A stretch of 64,000 nt of DNA. Origin: Eurosta solidaginis. Taxonomy: Eukaryota; Arthropoda; Insecta; Diptera; Tephritidae. Positions 22,857 through 34,600 of this stretch are shown here, in pieces; position 1 is the first letter of the stretch; the number at the start of each line of letters is the position of its first letter. Both the position numbers and the translations under genes were made by a program. The stretch lies in NCBI RefSeq assembly GCF_040869045.1, contig NC_090322.1:182651477-182715476 (forward strand), in the 5' to 3' direction. The notes beneath the pieces are model-generated. The model saw only the letters and a list, made by a program, of their open reading frames with translations. It had not been told where the DNA came from and searched no databases.

Positions 22857-23045
22857 CATCTAGGACCAAATTTTATATGAAAAAATTTAAATTGATTATA
22901 TAGTCAGCTTTTTAACAAAAAGCTTGTTATCGGAATCAACAAGAAATTGATTGAAAAGTTGATCAATTTAAACCATTTTTCTTGCCGTCCACTATGATGT
23001 CCACCTGTAGTTTAACCTCTTAAGTTCACGTGGCAAGGAGCCTGA

Positions 23046-23160
23046 CCGTGGTTTTGTTTGCTAAAGTGGCGGCCGCCTGGCTGTGGAGGAAGCGAGTTCG
23101 CTTACTACACCAAAGGCCCCGCTTTTAAGGCCCGGGAAAAACTACATCAAATTCTTAAAA
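23046..23160 (+). mobile_element. Degenerate SINE head (family S-like)
   Basis: GTGGCGGCCGCC, then GAGTTCGCTTACTACACC and AACTACATCAAATTCTT follow the order of the family S head and its first body segment, but with many changes and no clear B box. An old fragment is the best reading. Confidence 0.35.
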
Positions 23161-23199
23161 CAAAAAAAACTTGAGTACCAAGTACTCATTCTAGGAAAC

Positions 23200-24740
23200 T
23201 ATGGTTATTATACCTTTCATGAATATGAAATGGTATATTAACTTTGGTCCGATGTTTGTAACGTTGAGAAATATAGAAGATAGACTCACCATCAAGTATA
23301 CTGAATTGTTCAGGGCGACGAACTGAGTTGATATAGCCATGTCCGTCTGTCCGTCCGTCTGTCTGTTTGAACGCAAACTAGTCCCTCAAATTTTGAGATA
23401 TCTCAATTAAAATTGGCACAAGGATGTAGTTTTGTATTATATTAGACATTTGTCGGATCCGGTAGGATCGGACCACTAAAACATATATCTCCCATACAAC
23501 CGATCGTTCAGATAACACGATTTTGGTCATTCCTGCCGCAATTTAGAAAGTATAAACGTGAAACTCGGTGATATATATTTTAAGATATCATAGAAGATTT
23601 TCTGAAAAAATCACTTTGATCGGAGCTATATATAGTATATATCCCATACAACCGATCGTTCAGATAGATTTTTGGCAATTTCTCCCTTAATTTCCAATAT
23701 AAAAACGTTAAACTTGGTAATGTTTATTCTAATATATCATAGAAGATTTCCTGAAAAAATCACTTTGATCGGATTTATATGTATATAGTATATACCTATC
23801 CCATACAAACGATCGTTCAGAAAGAAAGATTTTTGGCCATTTCTCCCTTAGTTTCCAATATAAAATCGTGAAACTTGGTGATATATATTCTATATATCAT
23901 AGAAGATTTCCTGTAAAAATCATTTCGATCGGAGCTTTATATAATATATATCCCATACAACCGATCGTTCAGATAAGGGGGGTTTTTGCTATTTTTTATT
24001 TTATATTTATCTTGAAAATCGTTTAGGTATGTACATCTGTTCACTATATATTTCTAATCTTATACATTCGATTACTAACGGGATAAGATTATTGTTCAGC
24101 CCCATTCATGAAAGGTATGAAGTCATCGCCACAGCCGAAGACAGTCCCTTCCTTACTTGTTTTTTTTTTAACTAGAGCTCGCCCAGGTCACTTTGATCGG
24201 AGCTATATATAGTATATATCCCATACAACCGATCGTTCAGATAGAAAGATTTTTGGCAATTTCTCCCTTAATTTCCAATATAAAAACGTTAAACTTGGTA
24301 ATGTTTATTCTAATATATCATAGAAGATTTCCTGAAAAAATCACTTTGATCGGATTTATATGTATATAGTATATACCTATCCCATACAAACGATCGTTCA
24401 GAAAGAAAGATTTTTGGCCATTTCTCCCTTAGTTTCCAATATAAAATCGTGAAACTTGGTGATATATATTCTATATATCATAGAAGATTTCCTGTAAAAA
24501 TCATTTCGATCGGAGCTTTATATAATATATATCCCATACAACCGATCGTTCAGATAAGGGGGGTTTTTGCTATTTTTTATTTTATATTTATCTTGAAAAT
24601 CGTTTAGGTATGTACATCTGTTCACTATATATTTCTAATCTTATACATTCGATTACTAACGGGATAAGATTATTGTTCAGCCCCATTCATGAAAGGTATG
24701 AAGTCATCGCCACAGCCGAAGACAGTCCCTTCCTTACTTG
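23200..24740 (+). mobile_element. Family Y non-coding repeat, copy 1, with internal duplication
   Basis: It begins near ATTATACCTTTCATGAATAT and ends CCATTCATGAAAGGTATGAAG then CCTTCCTTACTTG, so TACCTTTCATGAA occurs in inverted orientation near the two ends. Inside are GTATATTAACTTTGG, a GTCCGTCTGTCC run, TTTTGAGATATCTC, and about 150-bp tandem units with CCATACAACCGATCGTTCAG. No transposase frame was found. The right end is duplicated (24188-24768). A second copy lies at 41898-43480. Several phrases are shared with family Z, suggesting a related element type. Confidence 0.7.
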
Positions 24741-24768
24741 TTTTTTTTTTAACTAGAGCTCGCCCAGG
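23611..24768 (+). repeat. Tandem duplication of the family Y right end (577-581 bp)
   Basis: TCACTTTGATCGGAGC starts at 23611 and again at 24188; both copies run to AACTAGAGCTCGCCCAGG (ending 24187 and 24768). They differ by a 4-bp indel near CAGATAGA(AAGA)TTTTTGG. Both copies include about 18 bp beyond the Y end, so the duplication happened after Y had inserted. Confidence 0.85.
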
Positions 24769-25330
24769 GGTTGAACCGCAACAGAAGAACCTTTACCAGA
24801 AACAAGTTATTGTTTTATGTGTCGCTAATTATCGAAAGCGAGATTATTATTGAGTTATTGGTTTGTTATCGTCGAGTCATAACTTTCTTATTGGTTTCTT
24901 ATCGGCTTATTATCTATGGGTTACAAATGTGTCATCAATTTTATATAGAAGTTTTAGCGGAATCTGCTTCATAACAAACCGATGAGTCATTGATAACTTT
25001 TCGATACAAATCGATAACTTTTGAATAGCAAATCGATAACTTTTTGAAAAAAAAACGGCAACACGCGGGTGAGAAATCGATAACTTTTTATAACATATCA
25101 ATAACTTTTCGAAAACAAATGGTTTGTTTTGATAACATTTCGCTAAATTTCCGATAAAAAAAACTGTAACTTGTTAAAAAATCGATAGCTTATCGATAAT
25201 TTTTGTTATCGATATCTAGTTGATAAAACTCTGAGGACAAAAAGATAACTCGTCGATAATAGCTGGATAACTCGCATCACATCGATAACTAAACAGTTAA
25301 CGCTTCGATAAGAAACTGATAACACGCCAT
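24752..25330 (+). repeat. Family G repeat with CGATAAC array, copy 1
   Basis: It begins GAGCTCGCCCAGG, TTGAACCGCAACAGAAGAAC. From about 24830 the sequence is dominated by imperfect ATCGATAACTTTT and its reverse TTATCG, including near-palindromic AGCTTATCGATAA and TTGTTATCGATATC. A diverged copy with the same leader lies at 40285-40815. CGATA and TATCGATA are the core of BEAF-32 and DREF sites in Drosophila (established knowledge); binding here is only a possibility. Confidence 0.6.
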
Positions 25331-25349
25331 CCAGTGTCGATTCCAGATT

Positions 25350-26085
25350 TGGTTTTGGCCTCAAATCTTGCCTTTCGCCTACCTTCCTTTTCTTATTTCC
25401 ATTGTTATTATCAACTAAATCTTTATCGATATAGCTATTATACTGTTCTTTTTCTTCTTCTCTTCCTCTGTTTCATCTTCCTTAAATTTTTTTTTTTTCG
25501 TTGTCCTTTCGCTTTCCCTTTTATATATATCATTCATTTGTTGCCTTTGTTAATTTCCATTATTAAGTCTACCCCGTACATTGTTCCTATATAACGATAC
25601 AGTGTGATGACTACACTTGCACTTACATTCTGTATTCCTCTATATAGCATAACACTTCCCAACACTTCGCTTACATTTACCTTACGCTTACTAATCCATT
25701 TTGTGGATTCTCCCATACCAAAGCAAAAATGGTTTCACGTCAAAAATAATAAAACAAACTTAAAAATGAAATGTAAAGACAGAAGATTATCCTGCAGGAA
25801 GAATGGCTGCATCGATCAACGTTCAGAGCGTACTTAAGATGTGCTAGGAACCTTTCTCATCATTGTTAAATAACGAAGTTTATGATAGAACTTGAAACCG
25901 CAAACGAGAGGTCAGTGTTACTAGAGTAGACAAATATCAATAGAATCGTCATTGAAGACGTCGAGCTGAGAAACGTTTGTCATATGGGGACATAGTTTCA
26001 GTAGCTCAAGCGGTTGAGGGGTTTAGAATAAGGCATATTTGTTGGAAAAGACGATTTAAATCCATAGACACAAAAACTACACTCA
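25350..26085. other. Pyrimidine-rich tract and unassigned sequence
   Basis: From 25370 to about 25560 the plus strand is rich in C and T (TTCTTCTTCTCTTCCTC), a feature also seen after the second family G copy near 40820-40920. The remainder up to 26085 shows no domain or repeat copy. Confidence 0.4.
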
Positions 26086-26139
26086 GAGAAAAACGCCGTT
26101 CTAAAATCCAGCACCACCGGACTCAATTTAAGCTTTTCA

Positions 26140-26330
26140 TGTTCTTACTTTTTTGTTCTTGAAAAACGAACGACCTGTTCTTAAAACAATAACCTTGTTC
26201 TTGAACTGAGAACCATGTTCTTGAAAAGAGAACGGCTGGTCATAAAATATGAACGAATGTTCTATTAATGAGAACGATGTTCTTAAATTAAGAACAATGT
26301 TCTTAAATTAAGTTCAAGAAAAAAGAAACG
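26140..26330. repeat. Array of ~20-22-bp dyad units (GTTCTT...GAAC) in element C
   Basis: Eight or so consecutive units begin TGTTCTT or a variant and most end in GAAC, for example TGTTCTTGAAAAGAGAACGG and TGTTCTTAAATTAAGAACAA. Each such unit is itself a small inverted repeat. A more degraded version of the series occupies about 31288-31560 at the other end of the element. Placement just inside both TIRs is where transposases often bind subterminal motifs. Confidence 0.7.
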
Positions 26331-26394
26331 GTACAATTCGTGTACACTACAATGTTAAGTACAACATTTGGCACGAGCTACCAAGCAGTTGTAG

Positions 26395-26455
26395 TGGCCC
26401 AGCGGTTATGATGTTGCGGTTGCGATCGTGTGGCGTGAGTTCGATCACCGTCAAA
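26395..26455 (+). other. tRNA-like pol III box pair inside element C
   Basis: TGGCCCAGCGGTTA resembles an A box, and GAGTTCGATCACC about 45 bases later resembles a B box (one mismatch each to the usual consensus). No cloverleaf with paired acceptor ends was found, so this is not called as a tRNA gene. It may be the head of a SINE inserted in element C. Confidence 0.4.
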
Positions 26456-26504
26456 CTCTAAAGTTTTTTAAAACATTTTTTTGTATTCTATTTTTTTAAC
26501 TCTT

Positions 26505-29500
26505 ATTATACTCAGTTGAGCAGAGCTCACAGAGTATATTAAGTTTGATTGGATAACGGTTGGTTGTACATATATAAAGGAATCGAGATAGATATAGACT
26601 TCCATATATCAAAATAATCAGGATCGAAAAAAAATTTGATTGAGCCATGTCCGTCCGTCCGTTAACACGATAACTTGAGTAAATTTTGAGGTATCTTGAT
26701 GAAATTTGGTATGTAGGTTCCTGAGCACTCATCTCAGATCGCTATTTAAAATGAACGATATCGGACTATAACCACGCCCACTTTTTCGATATCGAAAATT
26801 TCGAAAAACCGAAAAAGTGCGATAACTCATTACAAAAGACAGATAAAGCGACGAAACTTGGTAGATGGGTTGACGTTATGACGCAGAATAGAAAATTAGT
26901 AAGATTTTGGACAATGGGCGTGGCCCCGCCCACTTTTACAAGAAGGTAATTTAAAAGTTTTGCAAGCTGTAATTTGGCAGTCGTTGAAGATATCATGATG
27001 AAATTTGGCAGGAACGTTACTACTATTACTCTATATGTGCTAAATAAAAATTAGCAAAATTGGATTAAGAACACGCCCACTTTTTAAAAAAAAATTTTTT
27101 TAAATTAAAATTTTAACAAAAAATTTAATATCTTTACTGTATATAAGTAAATTAAGTCAAAATTCAACTCCAGTAATGATATGATGCAACAAAATACAAA
27201 AATAAAAGAAAATTTCAAAATGGGCGTGGCTCCGCCCATTTTCATTTAGTATGTCTAGAATACTTTTATTGCCATAAGTCGAACAAAAATTTACCAATCC
27301 TTCTCAAATTTGGTAGGAGCATAGATTCTATGACGGTAACTGTTCTCTGTGAAAATGGGCGAAATTGGTGGAAGCCACGCCCAATTTTTATACACAGTCC
27401 ACCGTCTGTCCTTCCGCTCGGCCATTAACACAATAACTTGAGCAAAATCCGATATATCTTTACTAAACTTAGCCCACGTACTTACCTGAGCTCACTTTTT
27501 CTTGGTATAAAAAATGGGCGAAATCTGACCATAACCACGCCCACTTTATCGATATCGAAAATTACGAAAAATGAAAAAAATGCCATAATTCTATACCAAA
27601 TACGAAAAAAGGGATGAAACATGGTAACTGGATTGGTTTGTTGACGCAAAATATAACTTTGGAAAAATCTTTGTAAAATGGGTGTGACACCTACCATATT
27701 AAGTAGAAGAAAATGAAAAAGTTCTACAAGGCGAAATCAACAGCCCTTGGAATCTTGGCAGGAATACTGTTAGTGGTATTGCATATATAAATAAATTAGC
27801 AGTACCCGACAGATGATTTTCTGGATCACCTGGTCCACATTTTGGTGGATATCACGAGAACGCCTTCACATATACATCTAAGGGCCACTCGCTTTTAAAA
27901 CCCTCATTAATACCTTTAATTTGATATCCATATCGTACAAAAACATACCAGAGTCACCCCTGTCACCCTAATGGCGATATCTCGAAAAGGCGTCCACCTA
28001 TAGAACTAATGCCCCCTCTCTCTTAAAATGCTAGTAACACCTTTCGTTTGATACCCATATCGTACAAACATTCTAGAGTAACCCCTGGCCCACCCTAATG
28101 GCGATATCTCGAAAAGGCGTCCACCTATAGACCTAGTGTCCACTCCCTCTTAAAATGCTCAGTAACACCTTTCGTTTGATACCCATATCGTACAAACATT
28201 CTAGAGTCACCCCTGGCCCACCCTAATGGCAATATCTCGAAAAGGCGTCCACCTATAGACCTAATGCCCACTCCCTCTTAAAATGCTCAGTAACAGCTTT
28301 CGTTTGATACCCATATCGTACAAACATTCTAGAGTCACACCTGGCCCACCCTAATGGCGATATTTCGAAAAGGCGTCCACCTATAGAACTAAGGATTACT
28401 CCCTTTTAAAATACTCATTACCACCTTTCATTTGATACCCATATCGTACAAACACATTCTAGAGTCACCCTGGCCCACCCTAATGGCGATATCTCGAAAA
28501 GGCGTCCACCTATAGACCTAATGTCCACTCCCTCTTAAAATGCTCAGTAACACCTTTCGTTTGATACCCATATCGTACAAACATTCTAGAGTCACCCCTG
28601 GCCCACCCTAATGGCGATATCTCGAAAAGGCGTCCACCTATAGACCTAATGCCCACTCCCTCTTAAAATGCTCAGTAACAGCTTTCGTTTGATACCCATA
28701 TCGTACAAACATTCTAGAGTCACACCTGGCCCACCCTAATGGCGATATTTCGAAAAGGCGTCCACCTATAGAACTAAGGATTACTCCCTTTTAAAATACT
28801 CATTACCACCTTTCATTTGATACCCATATCGTACAAACACATTCTAGAGTCACCCTGGCCCACCCTAATGGCGATATCTCGAAAAGGCGTCCACCTATAG
28901 ACCTAATGTCCACTCCCTCTTAAAATGCTCAGTAACACCTTTCGTTTGATACCCATATCGTACAAACATTCTAGAGTCACCCCTGGCCCACCCTAATGGC
29001 GATATCTCGAAAAGGCGTCCACCTATAGACCTAATGTACACTCCCTCTTAAAATGCTCAGTAACACCTTTCGTTTGATACCCATATCGTACAAACATTCT
29101 AGAATCACCCCTGTCCCACCCTAATGGCGATATCTCGAAAAGGCGTCCACCTATAGACCTAATGCCCACTCCCTCTTAAAATGCTCAGTAACACCTTTCG
29201 TTTGATACCCATATCGTACAAACATTCTAGAGTCACACCTGGCCCACCCTAATGGCGATATCTCGAAAAGGCGTCCACCTATAGAACTAAGGATTACTCC
29301 CTTTTAAAATACCCATTACCACCTTTCATTTGATACCCATATCGTACAAACACATTCTAGAGTCACCCTGGCCCACCCTAATGGCGATATCTCGAAAAGG
29401 CGTCCACCTATAGACCTAATGCCCACTCCCTCTTAAAATGCTCAGTAACAACTTTCGTTTGATACCCATACCGTACAAACATTCTAGAGTCACCCTTGGT

Positions 29501-31002
29501 CCAGCTTTATGGCGACATCTCGAAAAGGCGTCCACCTATAGAACTAAGGATTACTCCCTTTTAAAATACTCATTACCACCTTTCATTTGATACCCATATC
29601 GTACAAACACATTCTAGAGTCACCCTGGCCCACCCTAATGGCGATATCTCGAAAAGGCGTCCACCTATAGACCTAATGCCCACTCCCTCTTAAAATGCTC
29701 AGTAACACCTTTCGTTTGATACCCATATCGTACAAACATTCTAGAGTCACCCTTGGTCCACCTTTATGGCGATATCTCGAAAAGGCGTCCACCTATAGAA
29801 CTAAGGATTACTCCCTTTTAAAATACTCCTTACCACCTTTCATTTGATACCCATATCGTACAAACACATTCTAGAGTCACCCGTGGCCCACCCTAATGGC
29901 GATATCTCGAAAAGGCGTCCACCTATAGACCTAATGCCCACTCCCTCTTAAAATGCTCAGTAACACCTTTCGTTTGATACCCATATCGTACAAACATTCT
30001 AGAGTCACCCCTGGCCCACCCTAATGGCGATATCTCGAAAGGGCGTCCACCTATAGACCTAATGCCCACTCCCTCTTAAAATGCTCAATAACACCTTTCG
30101 TTTGATACCCATATCGTACAAACATTCTAGAGTCACCCCTGGCCCACCCTAATGGCGATATCTCGAAAGGGCGTCCACCTATAGACGTAATGCCCACTCC
30201 TTCTTAAAATGCTCAGTAACACCTTTCGTTTGATGCACATATCGTACAAACACATTCTAGAGTCACCCCTGGCCCACCCTAATGGCGATATCTCGAAAGG
30301 GCGTCCACCTATAGACCTCATGCCCACTCCCTCTTAAAATGCTCAGTAACACCTTTCGTTTGATACCCATACCGTACAAACATTCTAGAGTCACCCCTGG
30401 CCCACCCTAATGGCGATATCTCGAAAAGGCGTCCACCTATAGACCTAATGCCCACTCCCTCTTAAAATGCTCAGTAACACCTTTCATTTGATTCCCATAT
30501 CGTACAAACACATTCTAGAGACACCCCTGGTCCACCTTTATGGCGATATCTCGAAACGGCGTCCACCTATGGAACTAAGGATCACTCCTTTTCAAAATAC
30601 TCATTAACAGCTTTCATTTGATACCCATATCGTACAAACACATTATAGAATCACCCCTGGTCCACCTTAATGGGGACATCTCGAAAAGGCGTCCACCGAT
30701 AGACCTAAGGCCCACTCCCTCTTAAAATGCTCAGTAACACCTTTCATTTGATACCCATATCGTACAAACAAATTCTAGAGTCAGCCCTGGTCTACCTTTA
30801 TGGCGATATCCCTAAATGGCGTTCATCCATAGAACTATGGCCTATTCTCTCTTAAAATACTCTTTAATACCTTTCATTTGATACACATGTTATACAACCA
30901 CATTCCAGGGTTACCCCAGATTGATTTTCCTTATTTTGTCTCCATAGCTCTCAACTGAGTATGTTATGTTCGGTTACACCCGAACTTAGCCTTCCTTACT
31001 TG
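26505..31002 (-). mobile_element. Family Z non-coding repeat, copy 3 (complete, minus strand)
   Basis: The sequence is the reverse complement of 6396-9505 with very few differences: leader and terminal phrases agree, and the open frames at 27482-27697 and 8306-8521 translate identically over 71 residues. It is longer (about 4.5 kb against 3.1 kb) because its ~128-bp array has about 23 rather than 13 units. The GTCC tetranucleotide run is shorter here. It is nested in element C. No coding function is inferred. Confidence 0.85.
27940..30910 (-). repeat. ~128-bp tandem array of family Z, about 23 units, with higher-order pattern
   Basis: GATATCTCGAAAAGGCGTCC and ACATTCTAGAGTCACCC recur every 127-130 bp. 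A variant unit marked by GAACTAAGGATTACTCCC appears at 28386, 28771, 29284, 29541 and 29798, spacings of about 3, 4, 2 and 2 units. This shows multi-unit blocks being copied together. Outermost units are most diverged. Confidence 0.9.
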
Positions 31003-31588
31003 TTTTTCGTTTAGTTCCATTCACATATGTACAGGTAATTCTCAAACTTGTTATGAAATGTTTTAAATATATATTCAGATTGCATCATCAAATAATAAAA
31101 AATTTCTCGGTAAGAGAAATATATGAAAAAATGCATATTATGCGTTTTTTCGAACCTTTTGGCTTTTAATAATAGTTTTTTTGTTATTAATATTTTTTTA
31201 TTAATAACAAAAAAATTATTTATTAATAAAAAATAAATAAATAATGGGGTAACATATAAAAAATTACCTTCCTCCCACCAATGATCAAGCACAAACCGTT
31301 CTTGAATTGAGACCGAAAATTATTAAAACGACCACAAAACTTTCTCGAAGCGTGAGAACGAAAAATCTTAAATCAAGCCCAAGTAGTGCTTGAAATGAGC
31401 ACAGAAGGTTCACACATCGATACCAAACTGGTCATAAAATACGAACGGTGTGCTTGGAAAAACTGTTCTTGAAACAAGCCCATCGGTCACGAGTTAAGAA
31501 AAAACGTACTTAACAGACTTTTGTCAACGAATGTTCTTAATTTTGAACTTGTTTCGTTCGTTTTAGAACGATTTTTTCTCTGAGTGTA
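31003..31588. repeat. Right part of element C with AT-rich hairpin and degraded dyad array
   Basis: TTTTTTGTTATTAATA at about 31175-31191 pairs with TTAATAACAAAAAAA at about 31200-31215, forming a long AT-rich hairpin. Downstream, short units such as CGTTCTTGAATTGAGACC and TGCTTGAAATGAGCAC are degraded versions of the left dyad array. The segment ends at the right TIR. The 31011-31292 minus-strand open frame is AT-rich chance coding. Confidence 0.6.
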
Positions 31589-32570
31589 GAGGGGGAAAAC
31601 AAAAAGGTCACGTAGCGGGGGGGAGGGGGGATCTATATGCGGAAAAAGACTACCCATATCTATAACATTCCTCCTCTAAACCTACCGGATGTGTTACAAC
31701 AACGACAACAATAACTGAAGTTATAGCAAAAAGGCGCTGCGTCTGTATTTTGTTGCGAGACGGGCAAAATCGTCTAGATGGTTAAGCGTCAACTAATGAA
31801 TGAATGGACAACTAGTCGAGCCAAACAAATAGATCTCAATAAAGCTTGAAAACACCCATTAAACGTGGTAACCTTGTTTTAGTCAGCACCTCGACATGAG
31901 GATCGTGCCAAAAATGTCAAAGACGCATCGTTTAATGATCGCACAATACCTAAAGCTGCGTGTACGTCCGTCTTGTACTACCGTAGACGATGGATATGGG
32001 GATGATGCTGATGGCGACATTGATGTGCTTGCTTCAACAATTTAACCACTATTGACGTATTTTCCGCGTTACTTATGAACTTGCAACATACAAGTTGTCG
32101 CGTTAGTGCTTGCCACTTGGTTTTGCATTGGAGGCATTATTATTTAAGATTTTTGCGTGTTCATCATTATTTTTGTGTGATTTTTACGTTACCCTGACAA
32201 GCCCAAAAGCGAGAGGCGAGAGGGCAACAACAGAATAATATATAAATGAACAACAAACAGAAATAGGGGGGAAATACAGTATCAACAAATGTAAGCAAGA
32301 AAAAAAGCCAAAATCGAAATAGACACCAATAAATGCGCTGGATCGGTTGACTTTCTTGATTTTGTTGTTTTTATTTTTGCTTTAAATCTTGTTTACTTGC
32401 TTGGTTAACTGGCATGGTTGATAGTTTTTTTTTGCGGCTTCTTCGTTAAATGTACTTTAAGTACTCGAGTTGCAGTAGCTGGGGCTGCTGCTATTGCTTC
32501 TTGAAGTTTGGAGCGGCAAACAAGCAAAAAATCTGTTAATTGGGTTGAACGTACCTCTGCATTGTTATTG
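31589..32570. other. Host-like non-coding sequence
   Basis: A G-rich run (AGCGGGGGGGAGGGGGGA) lies near 31616. The rest is CAA/AAC-containing AT-rich filler typical of fly non-coding DNA. No repeat or gene was recognised. Confidence 0.35.
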
Positions 32571-33260
32571 TATAATGAGGCGCAGCGAACGAGCGAGTGA
32601 ATACAAAGCGTCTCGTCGCTTCGCCTGCTACACTCAATGAACCAGTCAGCCCCAGCCCCAGCCCCAGCGGCATCAATTGTGATTGCAGGCGCAGCAGCAG
32701 CGGCAGTGAACAATTTTAACTAAAGCCTAAACACTTTTAGTTAAAATGCCAATTAAAATATTTTCGTTGCGCTTCCGTGCGCGCCCCGCTCTTTTGCAGA
32801 CCAAATCACTGTTGGCTAGAATAGTTTTTTGCCTTGACTTTTGTTTGGCTGCTGTGATTTGCTTTTATTTTCATTGCCGTCGCGCTTCATTCAATTGATT
32901 TTCGCGATCTCCGTCATTTTGGTGATCGATGAGCTATCTGTGCGCCGCCAAGCAATCGCGCCGACATACAAACAAAAAAGTCCGTTTGTCTGTCCGTCTC
33001 CGTCAGAGTTTTTCGCATCTTCCTTCTGGTTTCTACTGCTCACTCGATGTGGTGCGGACTGTCAGTTTGTTGCAGTGCAAATAAATGCAGATGTCAATTA
33101 GAGCCTCATTAAAAATATCTATAAGCGCGGTTAAGCGATACCAAAAGCAATCAGGCGATACTTAACAATATAGTCTGTGCTGCTGCTACATAAAAAGCAA
33201 TCAGCGAGTTGAAAGAGCCAGCAGCAGACAAGAGCAATCAAGGATTTTAGTGAGAAATTA
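32571..33260 (+). promoter_or_regulatory. Possible host promoter / 5' UTR-like CpG-richer region
   Basis: This segment is richer in CpG than its surroundings (for example GAACGAGCGAGTG, GCGCTTCCGTGCGCGCCCCG). It also holds CCCCAG and CAG repeats and an ACATAAAAAGCAATCAG stretch near 33187 that could be a TATA-like box. Fly 5' UTR and promoter regions often look like this, but no start codon with a convincing frame or splice site was established. Treat as a weak lead only. Confidence 0.2.
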
Positions 33261-34600
33261 ACCTCTGTGAAGAGTAGATACGTGTGAACTGAAGATGTAT
33301 GCCAAGAGGGACTTTGTTACACCGATGGCTATTTAGGGTCTGCTTTTGGAAGGGAGAGCCTCGGGTTCCCTAAGCAAGCGTTGAGCTGACGCCAGATACT
33401 TCTGACCAGTTGTTGACGCTAAGCGCTCGGTAAATTTACAAGGTCTCGCATTATATTTTTCCTACGACCCCGGCGAAATAATCGCCTTGGGCTGTTGAAA
33501 GCACAAATGTTGCGGATCGTCTTTGCTTTTACTTTTTGGCTTGCCCAGGAGGTACCTTTTCTACTGGACCGGAGCCCAAGCTTAGGCATTGGATGCTTTT
33601 CTGATTCCCTACCTTTTGCGGTCTCTCATACACCCTAGCTTTTTCAGTTCGATGCGCATGCGGTGACACAAAAGACCTGAGCAGAAGACCAAATGACCTG
33701 CCAGAGATCTGTTAATCGGCGCTAGACGTACACTTTACCTTTGTCGTCCACTACGCACAGACTGGGCGTTGATCTGCATTGAACGGGTAAATACCAGATG
33801 GGCACAAGAATCAGTTTGTAGTGTGATAAAGCGTATTTAGGATAACATTAATAAAACAAAATTTTGCCCTTCATCCGGTCAGATCGACTGTTTATCGGCC
33901 CGTTGGTTGCACTAATAACGGGTCGTTGTCGGATGGAGAAATAAGCAGAGCGTTTGGAATGCCAATGAATTAGAAGAATACTGAATATCTCACTGGTAAG
34001 TGACTGTTCTGTCCAGAAAATTGATTATTGAACTAATGTTTCCTTTTATAGCCTAGCTGACCTTGTTTCTGAAGAATTAAGGAAAAAAGAATACTATGCC
34101 AAAGAAGCAGCGTGAGTTCTGTTTCAAGAAGCTTTGCGGATTTGTAAAAGACCGAAGCTCTTACCAGTGCTATCACAACGAGCCGAGCCAGCAGACCTAA
34201 GGTATTGTTGCAACATCAAAAACACTGCCAGAAAGTTTGGGGAGCGCTATATATATGGAATTTTCTCTGTCGGATATGAATCTGGAACGCTCCAGTAGCA
34301 CCGACTAGCTTGGGATCGATTATTTTGACCCCTCAAATCTTTGAAACTTTTGGTTTGCCGGGTTGAACTTGTATAACCGCAGAAACTTTAACTCGCTGGG
34401 TGAAGTAGGTCTCTCTACCTTGAGCCACCCCTAATCAAATCTAGCCTAGTTTAAAGTATAATGGGCAAGTGAAACTCAAATATTTAAAGTTTTTGCTTGT
34501 AGCTGGTAGCATTTTGCGTGTTTCTTATTTCATTTTAGGTTTTTGTTGTTGATGTTAACTAATGCTTTAATTAACTTTTTACACTTATTGAATTTATTTA
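33261..34600. other. Unassigned sequence
   Basis: Mixed-composition DNA without a recognised domain. GGTAAGTGACTG (33993) and a TTTCCTTTTATAG (34039) could be a splice pair, but the flanking sequence has stops in all frames I followed. It may be transposon debris or a non-coding exon. Confidence 0.25.

Larger units (their letters stand above)
26087..31588. mobile_element. TIR element C, interrupted by an inverted family Z copy
   Basis: The left end ACACTCAGAGAAAAACGCCG with TTCTAAAA is mirrored at the right end by TTTTAGAACG then TTTTTTCTCTGAGTGT. This gives imperfect terminal inverted repeats of about 27 bp, flanked by TA on both sides. Removing the nested Z copy (26505-31002) leaves an element of about 1 kb. 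Both ends carry a subterminal array of short GTTCTT-type units. No transposase frame was recognised, so it is probably a non-autonomous DNA transposon. A TA duplication would fit Tc1/mariner-like elements but is too short to prove it. Confidence 0.7.

Noticed and set aside
33990..34055. Host intron with GTAAGT donor and TATAG acceptor
   Set aside because: Flanking frames contain stops and no protein motif; splice-like words are common by chance.
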